NCBI GenBank assembly: GCA_039725955.1
Contig: CP091033.1
Span: forward strand, 1,488,001-1,552,000
DNA: 64,000 bases
Source of the DNA: Sinorhizobium sp. B11
GTDB lineage: Bacteria; Pseudomonadota; Alphaproteobacteria; Rhizobiales; Rhizobiaceae
Reading direction: 5' to 3'
Shown here: in pieces, positions 1-9,556 of the stretch
How the letters are laid out: each line of letters opens with the position of its first letter
How positions within the stretch are numbered: the first letter of the stretch is position 1
Position numbers and translations under genes: made by a program
The notes under the pieces: generated by a model
What the model saw: the letters and a program-made list of their open reading frames with translations, nothing else
What the model was told of the DNA's origin: nothing
The model's database searches: none

Positions 1-43
1 GAAGTCGATCTATATCCACGCGCGGCTTGCTATATCAGCATTG

Positions 44-60
44 TCGATATAAATCGATAT
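44..60. promoter_or_regulatory. Direct repeat TCGATAT upstream of the ArsR-type regulator
   Basis: TCGATAT occurs at 44-50 and 54-60, ten bases (one helical turn) apart, just before the regulator's ribosome binding site. The ten bases AAATCGATAT (51-60) recur exactly at 1187-1196, just before the next gene's ribosome binding site. This placement suggests an autoregulatory operator shared with the arabinofuranosidase/transporter genes. That is an inference from position and identity only. Confidence 0.3.
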
Positions 61-81
61 GTGATGCAGCATGGAGAAGCC

Positions 82-1005
82 ATGGAACGCTCGTTTTTGA
101 CGATCGATGCCGGAGTCAATGACACCGTAATCAAAGCTCTCTCGGCGCCTGGACGCCTGCAACTCCTTAAACTTTTGTGTTCAAAGGGCCCCATGAACGT
201 CAACGACATGGCACGGGCTCTGTCGCTGCCGCAGTCGACCGTCGCAACCGGAATTCAAATTCTGGAAGAGGTAGGATTGGTCGAATCCCGCCTCGCCAAA
301 GGCCGGAAGGGCAATCAGAAGATCTGCTCCGCGGTTTATGACGAAATCCTCATCAGCTTTGAGGACAAGTCCGTCAACAAGGCGGATGACGTCATCGAGG
401 TCGAGATGCCGGTTGGGCTCTACACGAGCTGCGATATCCACGCCCCATGCGGCCTTTGCTCCAGTGACAGTGTAATCGGCTTGCTCGATGTTCCTGATTA
501 TTTCCTTGATCCACAGCGCATGCAGGCCGGTCTTGTGTGGTTCGGGAGGGGTTATGTCGAATACAAATTCCCGAACAATGCCAAGGTTTTGAACAAGGAC
601 GTGCGCGCCATTGAATTCTCGATGGAACTGTCTTCTGAAGTACCTGGGACCAATCCCGATTGGCCCTCGGACATCACGATCTGGGTCAATGGAATACCGG
701 TCGGCACCTGGACTTCTCCGGGCGATTACGGTGACAAGCGCGGTGCTCACACACCTGCCTGGTGGAAGCTGGAAGGCTCTCAGTACGGCAAGTTGAAGAC
801 CTGGCGTATCTCCACACGAGGCACATTCATCGACGGCATCTCAACCTCCAATGTCACGGTGGAAGACCTTGCTCTCGCGCAGCATTCCTCGATCCGCCTG
901 CGGATCGGCATTGCCGAGAACGCCAGCCATACCGGTGGCGTCAACATATTTGGCCGTGGATTTGGGAATCATGGCCGCGACATTGTTATGCGCCTCTATA
1001 TTTAA
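82..1005 (+). CDS. ArsR-type HTH regulator with C-terminal beta-rich domain
   Basis: A 307-residue predicted transcriptional regulator. Residues about 14-80 form a winged helix of ArsR type, with the recognition-helix region near LSLPQSTVATGIQILEEVGL. A Cys/His cluster follows at C117-x2-H120-x2-C123-x2-C126, then about 170 residues rich in Trp, Gly and beta-prone segments, resembling a sugar-binding beta-sandwich. Ordinary ArsR proteins are about 100 residues, so the C-terminal part is probably the sensor. I chose the ATG at 82 because GGAGA ends 4 bases before it; a GTG at 61 is in frame but lacks a site. It precedes an arabinofuranosidase and an oligosaccharide-type transporter that it probably controls. 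The C-terminal family is unrecognised. Confidence 0.75.
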   Translation: MERSFLTIDAGVNDTVIKALSAPGRLQLLKLLCSKGPMNVNDMARALSLPQSTVATGIQILEEVGLVESRLAKGRKGNQKICSAVYDEILISFEDKSVNKADDVIEVEMPVGLYTSCDIHAPCGLCSSDSVIGLLDVPDYFLDPQRMQAGLVWFGRGYVEYKFPNNAKVLNKDVRAIEFSMELSSEVPGTNPDWPSDITIWVNGIPVGTWTSPGDYGDKRGAHTPAWWKLEGSQYGKLKTWRISTRGTFIDGISTSNVTVEDLALAQHSSIRLRIGIAENASHTGGVNIFGRGFGNHGRDIVMRLYI

Positions 1006-1186
1006 CGAACAATATCGGAAATCCTGATTTCGAAGGCGCGAGAAATTTTTCTCTAGATGACGGAAATTTCGCCCTAAATTATTGTTAAATAACTATTATT
1101 TTTTACTGGCGGGCTGCCAACAACTCACACGCTGTTCGATTGACTCGCACTCATCAAGCTATCAAGATAGCTGCACAAGAACGAAG

Positions 1187-1198
1187 AAATCGATATTT
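1187..1198 (+). promoter_or_regulatory. Putative operator copy AAATCGATAT before GH51 gene
   Basis: AAATCGATAT at 1187-1196 repeats exactly the ten bases at 51-60 upstream of the ArsR-type regulator. It lies directly before the GGGAGGG ribosome binding site (1201-1207) of the arabinofuranosidase gene, where a bound repressor would block transcription or the early transcript. Binding is inferred. Confidence 0.3.
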
Positions 1199-1211
1199 AC
1201 GGGAGGGTTCG

Positions 1212-2720
1212 TTGAAAGCGAATGTTGTTGTTCATCGCGATTTTCGGGTCGCGAGCATTGATCCCAGACTTTACAGTTCGTTCCTTGAGCACCTCGGGAG
1301 AGCCGTTTACGGCGGCATATACGAGCCAGGGCATCCGACAGCAGACGCGGACGGCTTCCGGCAAGACGTTATCGATCTCGTCCAGCAACTCGATACGCCC
1401 TACTGTCGTTACCCTGGCGGCAATTTCGTTTCCGCCTATGATTGGCAAGATGGCGTTGGTCCGCGTTCCGACCGTCCTGTCCGGCTGGATCTTGCCTGGC
1501 GTACCCGAGAAAGCAACCAAATCGGCGTCAATGAATTCGTCGACTGGTGCAAGAAGGCGAAGACGGAGCCCATGCTCGCCGTCAACCTCGGCTCACGCGG
1601 GCTGGATTCGGCCCGCAATTTCCTCGAATATTGCAATCATCCCGGCGGCACCTATTGGTCGGACCTGCGTCGCAAGCATGGTTGGGAGGCACCTCATAAC
1701 GTCAAATTGTGGTGCCTCGGCAACGAAATGGACGGCCCCTGGCAGGTAGGACACAAGTCAGCGCACGAATATGGCCGGCTCGCCGACGAAACGGCAAAGG
1801 CCATGCGGAATTTTGACAAGTCGCTGGAACTCGTGGTCTGCGGCTCCTCGCATTCCGATATGAAGACCTATCCGGATTGGGAAGCAGAGGTCCTCAACGA
1901 GTGCTATGACAGCGCCGACTATATTTCCCTGCATATGTATTTCGCAAACCGCGAGAAAAATACGCTCAACTACCTTGCCCGCACGACGAAGCTTGACCGT
2001 TACATCACCACGATCGGCGGTGTGATCGACTACATCAAGGCGAAGAAGCGGTCGAAGAAGACGATCGGCATTTCCTTCGACGAATGGAATGTCTGGTATC
2101 ATTCCAACCAGCAGGACAAGGATATCCTCGCCAAAAACGAATGGCCCGATGCCCCACACCTTCTCGAAGACGTCTATAATTTCGAGGACGTGTTGCAGGT
2201 CGGCGGGATTCTCAACACCTTCATCCGCCGTTCGGACCGCGTGCGCATCGCCTGCATCGCCCAGCTCGTCAATGTCATCGCTCCGATCATGACCGAGAAT
2301 GGCGGTCCGGCCTGGCGTCAGACGATCTATTATCCCTTCTACTTCGCGTCGAAATACGGCCGGGGATCGGCCCTGCAACTGATCACCGACGCGCCGACCT
2401 ACGATTGCGACGAAGCGGACGATGTGCCCTATCTGGACACATCCGCAGTGCTTTCCGACGACGGCAAGACGCTGACCTTCTTTATCGTCAACCGTCATCC
2501 GCAAAGCGCGCTTGACCTCGACGCCCGGCTGGATGGCTTTGCCAATGCCCGTGTGCTCGAGCAGCTGGAGATGACGCATCCTGACCTGCAGGCGGTCAAC
2601 ACGGCACGGCAGCCGGAGACGGTTGCCCCGATCAAAGTCGAGAACGCGAAAGTCGAGGACGGCAGATTGCGCGCGAGCCTGAAGCCTCTGTCCTACAGCG
2701 TCATCCGGCTTTCGGTCTGA
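1212..2720 (+). CDS. abfA: GH51 alpha-L-arabinofuranosidase
   Basis: A 502-residue cytoplasmic glycosidase that removes alpha-L-arabinofuranosyl residues from arabinan or arabinoxylan oligosaccharides. It has the GH51 acid/base motif GNEMDG (Glu172) and the nucleophile motif FDEWNVWY (Glu291), at the spacing usual for the family, followed by a C-terminal beta domain. No signal peptide is visible, so the substrate must be imported. The TTG at 1212 is preferred: GGGAGGG lies four bases upstream, and the length matches family members (about 500 residues). Longer in-frame starts lack a site. The next genes encode an ABC importer. Exact substrate (arabinan versus arabinoxylan) cannot be read from the sequence. 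Confidence 0.93.
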   Translation: MKANVVVHRDFRVASIDPRLYSSFLEHLGRAVYGGIYEPGHPTADADGFRQDVIDLVQQLDTPYCRYPGGNFVSAYDWQDGVGPRSDRPVRLDLAWRTRESNQIGVNEFVDWCKKAKTEPMLAVNLGSRGLDSARNFLEYCNHPGGTYWSDLRRKHGWEAPHNVKLWCLGNEMDGPWQVGHKSAHEYGRLADETAKAMRNFDKSLELVVCGSSHSDMKTYPDWEAEVLNECYDSADYISLHMYFANREKNTLNYLARTTKLDRYITTIGGVIDYIKAKKRSKKTIGISFDEWNVWYHSNQQDKDILAKNEWPDAPHLLEDVYNFEDVLQVGGILNTFIRRSDRVRIACIAQLVNVIAPIMTENGGPAWRQTIYYPFYFASKYGRGSALQLITDAPTYDCDEADDVPYLDTSAVLSDDGKTLTFFIVNRHPQSALDLDARLDGFANARVLEQLEMTHPDLQAVNTARQPETVAPIKVENAKVEDGRLRASLKPLSYSVIRLSV

Positions 2721-2917
2721 CGCCATTCCGGCCATCACTCTCGTGCTGGCCTGGAGAATATCCGCTCGCTGCGAGGAGGCAGCCGAGCCGGAGAAATGGT
2801 TCGCAGAAGCATCTGACCTGACAAGTGCAAGTCCCTATGCCGCTGCGAACCCTAAAACCGCGACGTCCCATGCGTCCATTGCGGCCGCGCTCTCGTCGCA
2901 TTCAAAGGGAGGAGATA

Positions 2918-4822
2918 ATGCAGCATTGGAAGAAGCTTGCATTCGGCGTCGCCTTGGCGACGCTCGGCCTGATGGCCGCGGCTAAGGCGGATGACTATAA
3001 ATCCTTGCCTCGCAAGGACACTCTCATCGTCGAAAACCCGGAAGGCACCATCAAGAACCCCGGCTGGTTCAATATTTGGGTCAACGGCGGCGGCGGTGTT
3101 TCGACCGGCCTGCAGCAGTTGACCATGGACACGCTCTGGTACATCGATCCGGAAAAAGGCCTCGGCGGCTCGACCTGGGACAATTCCCTTGCCGCCGACA
3201 AACCGCAATACAATGCCGACTTCACCGAGATGACGGTGAAACTGCGCAAGGGGCTCTACTGGAGCGACGGCGTGGAATTCACCGCTGACGACCTGGTCTA
3301 CACGGTCAAGACGCAGATGGACCATCCCGGCATGGTCTGGAGTGCTGCCTTTTCCGTGCAGGTGGCGAGCGTCGAAGCGACCGATCCCTATACGGTCGTC
3401 TTCAAGCTGAAAAAGCCCAACTCCCGTTTTCATGCGATCTTCACCGTGCGTTGGAACGGTGCCTGGATCATGCCGAAGCACGTCTTCGAAAAGATCGCCG
3501 ATCCGGTTCGCTATGACTTCGCCAACCCCGTCTCACTGGGCGCCTACAAGCTGAAGACCTATGACCCCCAGGGCAAATGGTACACATGGGAGAAGCGCGA
3601 CGACTGGCAGCGGACTTCGCTTGGCCGGTTCGGCGAGCCTGCTCCAAAATATGTAACCTATGTCGACCCAGGCCCGCCGGATAAACGCACCATCGCCCAG
3701 CTCGAGCACAATCTCGATATCATCCACGACAATACGCCGGAAGGCATGTTCACGCTCAAGGAAAAGTCGAAGAGCGTCGATAGCTGGTTCCCGGGCTTCC
3801 CCTTTGCTCATCCGGACCCGACGCTTCCGGCTGTCATTTTCAATACGCAGGATCCGACCTTCCAGAACCCGGATGTCCGCTGGGCATTGGCGCTGCTGAT
3901 CGATATCAAGGCCGTGGACATGGCGAGCTATCGCGGTGCGGCCACGCTTTCGGCACTCGGTGTACCGCCAACGGCCATTGCCATGACGGACTATCAGGCT
4001 CCTCTGCAGGATTGGCTGAAGGACTTCGAGATCGATACGGGCAAGCGCAAGATCAAGCCTTACGATCCGACAGTTGGCCAGCAGATTGCCGATATCCTGC
4101 GCAAGCAGCCAAAATACAAGGATCAGATCCCGACGGACCCCGCCGCCATCAATAGCGCGTTCGGCTATGGCTGGTGGAAACCGGATCCGCAGGCAGCAGC
4201 CGAACTGCTGGAAAAAGCAGGCTTCAAGAAGACCGGCGGCAAATGGATGACCCCGGACGGCCAGCCGTTCAAGATCCGGATGACCGTCGAGGGCGACACC
4301 CGCTCCGTCTTCACTCGGGCCGGAACGCTCATCGCACAGCAATGGGCCTCTTTCGGTATCGACGCCAAAGCCGTGCCGGTCACGAAACTTTGGCAGGTTG
4401 CGCTGCAGCCCGGCGACTATCAGGTAGCAATTGCCTGGAGCGTGGAAACCTGGGGCGGCGATCCCGATCTGTCGTTCTTCCTCGACAGCTGGCACTCACA
4501 GTTCGTGGCAAAGAAGGGTGAGAACCAGCCGCCGCGCAACTGGCAGCGCTGGAGCAATCCGGAACTCGACAAGATCATCGAAAGCATTCGCGGCATCGGC
4601 GCCGACGATCCGAAGGGCCTTGAGCTTGGCAAGGATTATCTCAAGCTGGTCGCCCGCGAAATGCCGACGATACCGCTGATGTCCTATAACGTCTTCACCT
4701 CGATGGACACGACCTATTGGACCGGTTACCCGACGATATCAGACCCTTATACCGATCCGGTACCGAACTGGGCGAATTCCAGGTTGATGATGGTCAAATT
4801 GAAACCGGCACAACCGAAATAA
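2918..4822 (+). CDS. ABC transporter substrate-binding protein, family 5 (Dpp/Opp type)
   Basis: A 634-residue periplasmic binding protein of the SBP_bac_5 family. The N-terminus has a lysine pair, a hydrophobic core and an AKA cleavage site near residue 24, i.e. a Sec signal peptide. Start ATG 2918 follows GGGAGGAG closely. The family binds peptides, but a large subgroup binds oligosaccharides. Because a GH51 arabinofuranosidase sits immediately upstream and no peptidase is nearby, arabino-oligosaccharides are the likely ligand (inference). At 634 residues it is longer than typical DppA (about 535), as is common in sugar-binding members. First gene of a five-gene transporter unit. Confidence 0.88.
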   Translation: MQHWKKLAFGVALATLGLMAAAKADDYKSLPRKDTLIVENPEGTIKNPGWFNIWVNGGGGVSTGLQQLTMDTLWYIDPEKGLGGSTWDNSLAADKPQYNADFTEMTVKLRKGLYWSDGVEFTADDLVYTVKTQMDHPGMVWSAAFSVQVASVEATDPYTVVFKLKKPNSRFHAIFTVRWNGAWIMPKHVFEKIADPVRYDFANPVSLGAYKLKTYDPQGKWYTWEKRDDWQRTSLGRFGEPAPKYVTYVDPGPPDKRTIAQLEHNLDIIHDNTPEGMFTLKEKSKSVDSWFPGFPFAHPDPTLPAVIFNTQDPTFQNPDVRWALALLIDIKAVDMASYRGAATLSALGVPPTAIAMTDYQAPLQDWLKDFEIDTGKRKIKPYDPTVGQQIADILRKQPKYKDQIPTDPAAINSAFGYGWWKPDPQAAAELLEKAGFKKTGGKWMTPDGQPFKIRMTVEGDTRSVFTRAGTLIAQQWASFGIDAKAVPVTKLWQVALQPGDYQVAIAWSVETWGGDPDLSFFLDSWHSQFVAKKGENQPPRNWQRWSNPELDKIIESIRGIGADDPKGLELGKDYLKLVAREMPTIPLMSYNVFTSMDTTYWTGYPTISDPYTDPVPNWANSRLMMVKLKPAQPK

Positions 4823-4832
4823 TCCTCCCACC

Positions 4833-4857
4833 GCCGGCGCGGCCCTTTCGCGCCGGC
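4833..4857 (+). repeat. Intercistronic hairpin after binding-protein gene
   Basis: GCCGGCGCG (4833-4841) and CGCGCCGGC (4849-4857) form a perfect 9-bp GC stem with a 7-base loop, ten bases after the binding-protein stop and before the permease gene. No run of T follows, so it is more likely an mRNA stability or partial-termination element raising binding protein over membrane subunits, as known for several ABC operons. Confidence 0.55.
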
Positions 4858-4926
4858 CCCCTTATCGGCGGGCAATCTGCCCGTCGATCCTTTCGATGAA
4901 GGGACCCAGAGAGGAACCACCACCCT

Positions 4927-5931
4927 ATGACGTCCTATCTGATCTTTGTGCTGAAGCGGTTCGGTCAGTTTCTGCTCGTCGTATTTCTTGGCGTGACCAT
5001 AACATTCTTCGTCACCCACCTGACCCCGATCGATCCGGTCGAAGAGAGCATAGGCTCCATAACGCAGATGGGGCAATCCGATCCAAACGCGATCGAACTG
5101 ATGCGCCAGTCGCTTCGGGAGCTTTACGGACTGAATGGCTCGATCTGGCAGCAATACCTGCATTTCTGGCTTCGGCTCGCGACAGGTGACCTCGGCCCCT
5201 CGCTCTCGGCCTTCCCCACACCGGTCTCGACCATCATAATGCGTTCCCTGCCCTGGACGATCGGTCTGATGACGGTCTCCACGCTGATTACCTTCGTGCT
5301 CGGCAACGCGATCGGTGCGCTTGCCGGTTACCACAGGAAGAACATGATCCTGAAAGCGGTCAGCCTCGTTTTCATCGCGATGTTGCCGATCCCCTATTAC
5401 ATTCTGGCCTTCGTTCTGCTCATTGTCTTCGGTTATGTCTGGCCGATTCTGCCGATCAATGGCGGCTATGAGATGAATGCCAATCTCGACCTGTCTTTCT
5501 CCCTTGTTATCGACATTCTCGAGCATTCCATCCTGCCCGCATTCTCGCTGATCCTCGTCGGCACCGGCAGCTGGTTGATCGGGATGCGTGCTCTGGTCTC
5601 CAACATCATCACGGAGGATTATGTGGTCTTTGCCGAGCTCGGCGGCGTGCCGAAGCGGCGCATCCTGCGCTCCTATATCGCCCGCAACGCCATGGTGCCG
5701 CAGTTTACGGGCTTGGCGATGTCGCTCGGCGCTATCTTCAACGGCACGGTCATTACCGAGATCGTCTTCGGCTATCCCGGCATCGGAAACCTGCTGATAT
5801 CAGCCGTCCATGCTGGCGACTACAGCCTCGTGCTCGGCCTCAGCGCCTTATCGATCGTCGGCGTCGCGGCCGCCGTCTTCATCATCGACATCCTGAGCCC
5901 GCTCATCGATCCGCGCATCAAGGTGGAGTAG
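4927..5931 (+). CDS. ABC transporter permease, DppB type
   Basis: A 334-residue inner-membrane permease with about six transmembrane segments: an N-terminal helix at residues 10-30, a periplasmic loop, then a five-helix core. The cytoplasmic coupling loop reads AELGGVPKRRILRSYIARNA, typical of DppB/OppB. The start ATG follows GAGAGGAA. It pairs with the DppC-type permease three bases downstream and is energised by the two ATPases that follow. Substrate is set by the binding protein upstream, probably an arabino-oligosaccharide. Confidence 0.9.
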   Translation: MTSYLIFVLKRFGQFLLVVFLGVTITFFVTHLTPIDPVEESIGSITQMGQSDPNAIELMRQSLRELYGLNGSIWQQYLHFWLRLATGDLGPSLSAFPTPVSTIIMRSLPWTIGLMTVSTLITFVLGNAIGALAGYHRKNMILKAVSLVFIAMLPIPYYILAFVLLIVFGYVWPILPINGGYEMNANLDLSFSLVIDILEHSILPAFSLILVGTGSWLIGMRALVSNIITEDYVVFAELGGVPKRRILRSYIARNAMVPQFTGLAMSLGAIFNGTVITEIVFGYPGIGNLLISAVHAGDYSLVLGLSALSIVGVAAAVFIIDILSPLIDPRIKVE

Positions 5932-5934
5932 GCC

Positions 5935-6792
5935 ATGTTCACAATCCTGCGCGACCTGACGCGCCACAACATGGAATTCCTGAGCGGTCTGGCACTCTTT
6001 GCCATCATCGTGGGCCTGGTCATCCTGTCCTATTTCTCGCCCTATGGCGCCACGGACATCTACCTCCTGCCGCCCGATATGCCGCCGGACGGAGACTATT
6101 GGCTGGGCACCACGTCGCGCGGCCAGGACGTCTTCTGGCAGCTGACGACTGCGCTGCGCAACACGCTCTATTTCGGTATCGGCGTCGCCTTCCTGTCTCG
6201 CATCATATCGCTCGTCGTTGGCCTGGTCGCTGGTTATGCCGGCGGCGTGGTTGACCGGGTCCTCATGGCGATCAACGACAGCGTCATGGTCATTCCGCAA
6301 TTTCCGCTGCTGATCCTGTTCTATTTTGTGCTGAAGGACAGCATGACCTGGACAGCTCTCATCGTCATCATGGCAGCTCTCGGCTGGTCCTATGATGCGA
6401 GGCTCATCCGTTCTGTTGCGATCAGCCTTAAAACGCGGCCGTTTACCACTCAGAGCGTCTATTCCGGCATGAGCATGCGCAAGATCCTCGTCGAGGAGCA
6501 TTTGCCCTATGTCCTGCCGATCGTCTTTGCCACGACGATGAACAACATGATCTGGTCTATCGGGATGGAGATCACCTTGTCGGTGCTTGGCTTCACCGAC
6601 ATCGAGACCCCGACCATGGGCATGATGATCTATTGGGCCAACGCCCATTCGGCGCTCATCGCCGGCACCTGGTGGTGGGTGGCTGCACCCGTTGCCGTCA
6701 TCGTCGTTCTCTTCCTGGCACTGTTTCTCCTGTCCATGTCGATGAACGAATACAACGATCCGCGCAGCCGGCTGAACCGGATGGGAGGTTAG
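5935..6792 (+). CDS. ABC transporter permease, DppC type
   Basis: A 285-residue inner-membrane permease forming the heterodimeric channel with the preceding DppB-type protein. An N-terminal helix (about residues 19-37) is followed by a periplasmic stretch with the usual GTTSRGQDVFWQ sequence of DppC/OppC proteins. The membrane core follows, with a coupling loop near SMRKILVEEHLPYVLP. The GGAG just upstream overlaps the end of the previous gene, indicating co-translation. Same transport role as its neighbours. Confidence 0.9.
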   Translation: MFTILRDLTRHNMEFLSGLALFAIIVGLVILSYFSPYGATDIYLLPPDMPPDGDYWLGTTSRGQDVFWQLTTALRNTLYFGIGVAFLSRIISLVVGLVAGYAGGVVDRVLMAINDSVMVIPQFPLLILFYFVLKDSMTWTALIVIMAALGWSYDARLIRSVAISLKTRPFTTQSVYSGMSMRKILVEEHLPYVLPIVFATTMNNMIWSIGMEITLSVLGFTDIETPTMGMMIYWANAHSALIAGTWWWVAAPVAVIVVLFLALFLLSMSMNEYNDPRSRLNRMGG

Positions 6793-6794
6793 CC

Positions 6795-7780
<986 letters not shown>

Positions 7781-7784
<4 letters not shown>

Positions 7785-8593
7785 ACGCTCTTCTCACTCT
7801 CTCTCATGTCACGAAAATCTACCGTCAGGGCGGCATGCTAGGCCGCCGGCAGATCGTGGCGGTCAAGGATGTCAGCTTCGAGATCGGCAGCGAACCGGAG
7901 ATTCTCTCCATCGTCGGAGAATCGGGTTCGGGAAAATCGACGATTGCAGCAATGATCCTCGGGCAGACGGCGCCCACGCAAGGCATACTTCATTTTCGTG
8001 GGAAAGCGGTGGCCCTGCACGGCAAGGCGGAGCGTCGCGCCTTCATGAGGGAAGTGCAGCCAGTTCTGCAGAACCCCTTCGAAGCCTTCAATCCGCTCAA
8101 GCGCGTGGATCGCTACCTCTTCGAGACGGCGAGGAACTTCTCGGCCGGCGCCGGCAAGTCGGATCGCCAACAGATCGAACGATTGGCCGATGAGGCTCTC
8201 GGCCATGTGGGGCTCAGTCTTGCGGAAGTGAAGGGCCGGTTTCCGCATGAACTGTCCGGAGGACAGCTACAGCGCGCCGCAATTGCCCGTGCCCTGATCC
8301 CGCAGCCGCGTCTGCTCATCGCCGACGAGCCGGTATCGATGGTTGACGCGTCCCTGCGCATGGCAATCGTCAATCTCTTCGATCAATTGAAACGCGAGCT
8401 TGGACTTTCGATTGTCTACATCACGCATGATCTCGCCACCGCCTACTATATCAGCGACCGGATTATTATCATGCGCAAGGGCGAGATCGTCGAGCAGGGC
8501 GAGGCACGCAAGGTCCTCGACAATCCCCAGCACTCCTACTCGCGTGCATTGAAGGAAGCCGTGCTGAGCGCCGATTTCGCTGAGGCGCCCTAG
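7781..8593 (+). CDS. ABC transporter ATP-binding protein, DppF/OppF type
   Basis: A 270-residue ATPase, partner of the preceding DppD-type subunit. It has Walker A GESGSGKST, signature LSGGQLQR and Walker B LLIADEPVSMVD. It is shorter than many DppF proteins and lacks the Cys-rich C-terminal extension. I take the TTG at 7781 as start: GGGAG lies eight bases upstream and the codon overlaps the previous stop (TTGA). Last gene of the transport operon; no clear terminator is visible in the 289 bases that follow. Confidence 0.9.
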
Positions 8594-8882
8594 CGCGCGA
8601 GCGGTGACGGAAGAGCCTCACCTGTGGAACCCTGCCTCAGATCGTGAGTGCATTCGCTTGCATTGCTCAAACCATCGATGAGCATCGCAACCCGCCCGCC
8701 GAAAATCCTCAGACTTATAATCTAAATTGAAGCGACGTTCGGAAGATTGCGTAGGCCCTCTCGGCGCCGTCGTGATGCCATCTGCGGGCAGGAAGGGACC
8801 GCCCTGGAAAGGCAACCCCCGCATTCTGCGAGGATTGCCTGATCATCGAACTAAAAGAACAAGCCGTGCCGTGAGTGCAGGC

Positions 8883-9497
8883 TCAGGCTGCCTTGGCGAT
8901 ATCGTCGCTGTGACGGATTTCCGTGCCGAGCACTTTCAGGCATTCGCGGATGAATGCCGCAAGTGCGGTCCATCCCTTCGCGGAAACCATGGTACCATCG
9001 ACATAGGCTTCGGTCGGCGACAGATCGATATAGGTACCGCCTGCAAGCGTGACTTCCGGTTCGCAAGCCCCGAGGGCACCGACCTTCTTGCCGCGAACCA
9101 CACCGTCGACGGCAATCAGAATCTGGACGCCGTGGCAAATCGTAAAGATCGGCTTCTGCTTCTCGTGAAAATGCCGCACGATTGCCTGAACACGTTTATC
9201 GGTGCGGATATATTCGGGGCCGCGACCGCCTGCGCAGTAGACTGCATGATATTGATCGAGCTGCGCCTCGGCCTCCGAGAAGGTCTTGTTGATCGTGAAG
9301 AAGTGCCCGAGCTTTTCTGTATATGTCTGATCGCCCTCGAAATCGTGGAGCGAGGTCTTGATCAGGTCGCCCGCCTTCTTGTCGGGGCAGATCACGTGGA
9401 CCGTATGGCCGACTGCCTCCATCGCCTGCTGATAGACATAGATTTCATATTCCTCGGTGAATTCACCGGTCAGCATCAGTATCTTCTTACCAGGCAT
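8883..9497 (-). CDS. DJ-1/PfpI family protein
   Basis: A 204-residue protein of the DJ-1/PfpI (class I glutamine amidotransferase-like) superfamily. The nucleophile elbow is FTICHGVQ with Cys121-His122, and a GEFTEEYE segment near residues 11-18 supplies the usual acidic residue. Members include glyoxalase III, deglycase-like and chaperone proteins, so the reaction is not certain. ATG 9497 follows GAGGAG; an upstream in-frame extension is Ala/Glu-rich and lacks a ribosome site. It is the last gene of the ribose-type ABC operon, separated from the binding-protein gene by a hairpin. Disposal of a reactive aldehyde from the imported compound is a possible role (inference). Confidence 0.85.
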   Translation of the reverse strand: MPGKKILMLTGEFTEEYEIYVYQQAMEAVGHTVHVICPDKKAGDLIKTSLHDFEGDQTYTEKLGHFFTINKTFSEAEAQLDQYHAVYCAGGRGPEYIRTDKRVQAIVRHFHEKQKPIFTICHGVQILIAVDGVVRGKKVGALGACEPEVTLAGGTYIDLSPTEAYVDGTMVSAKGWTALAAFIRECLKVLGTEIRHSDDIAKAA

Positions 9498-9522
9498 GAT
9501 TTGCTCCTCTTCTTCATGCAAT

Positions 9523-9542
9523 GGGGCGGCTGCGGCCGCCCC
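9523..9542 (-). repeat. Intercistronic hairpin between binding protein and DJ-1 genes
   Basis: GGGGCGGC (9523-9530) and GCCGCCCC (9535-9542) form a perfect 8-bp stem with a 4-base loop, 15 bases after the binding-protein stop on the minus strand. No T-run follows. It resembles the hairpin at 4833-4857 in position, again directly after a binding-protein gene. Confidence 0.5.
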
Positions 9543-9556
9543 CGGTTTCGGTCTCA

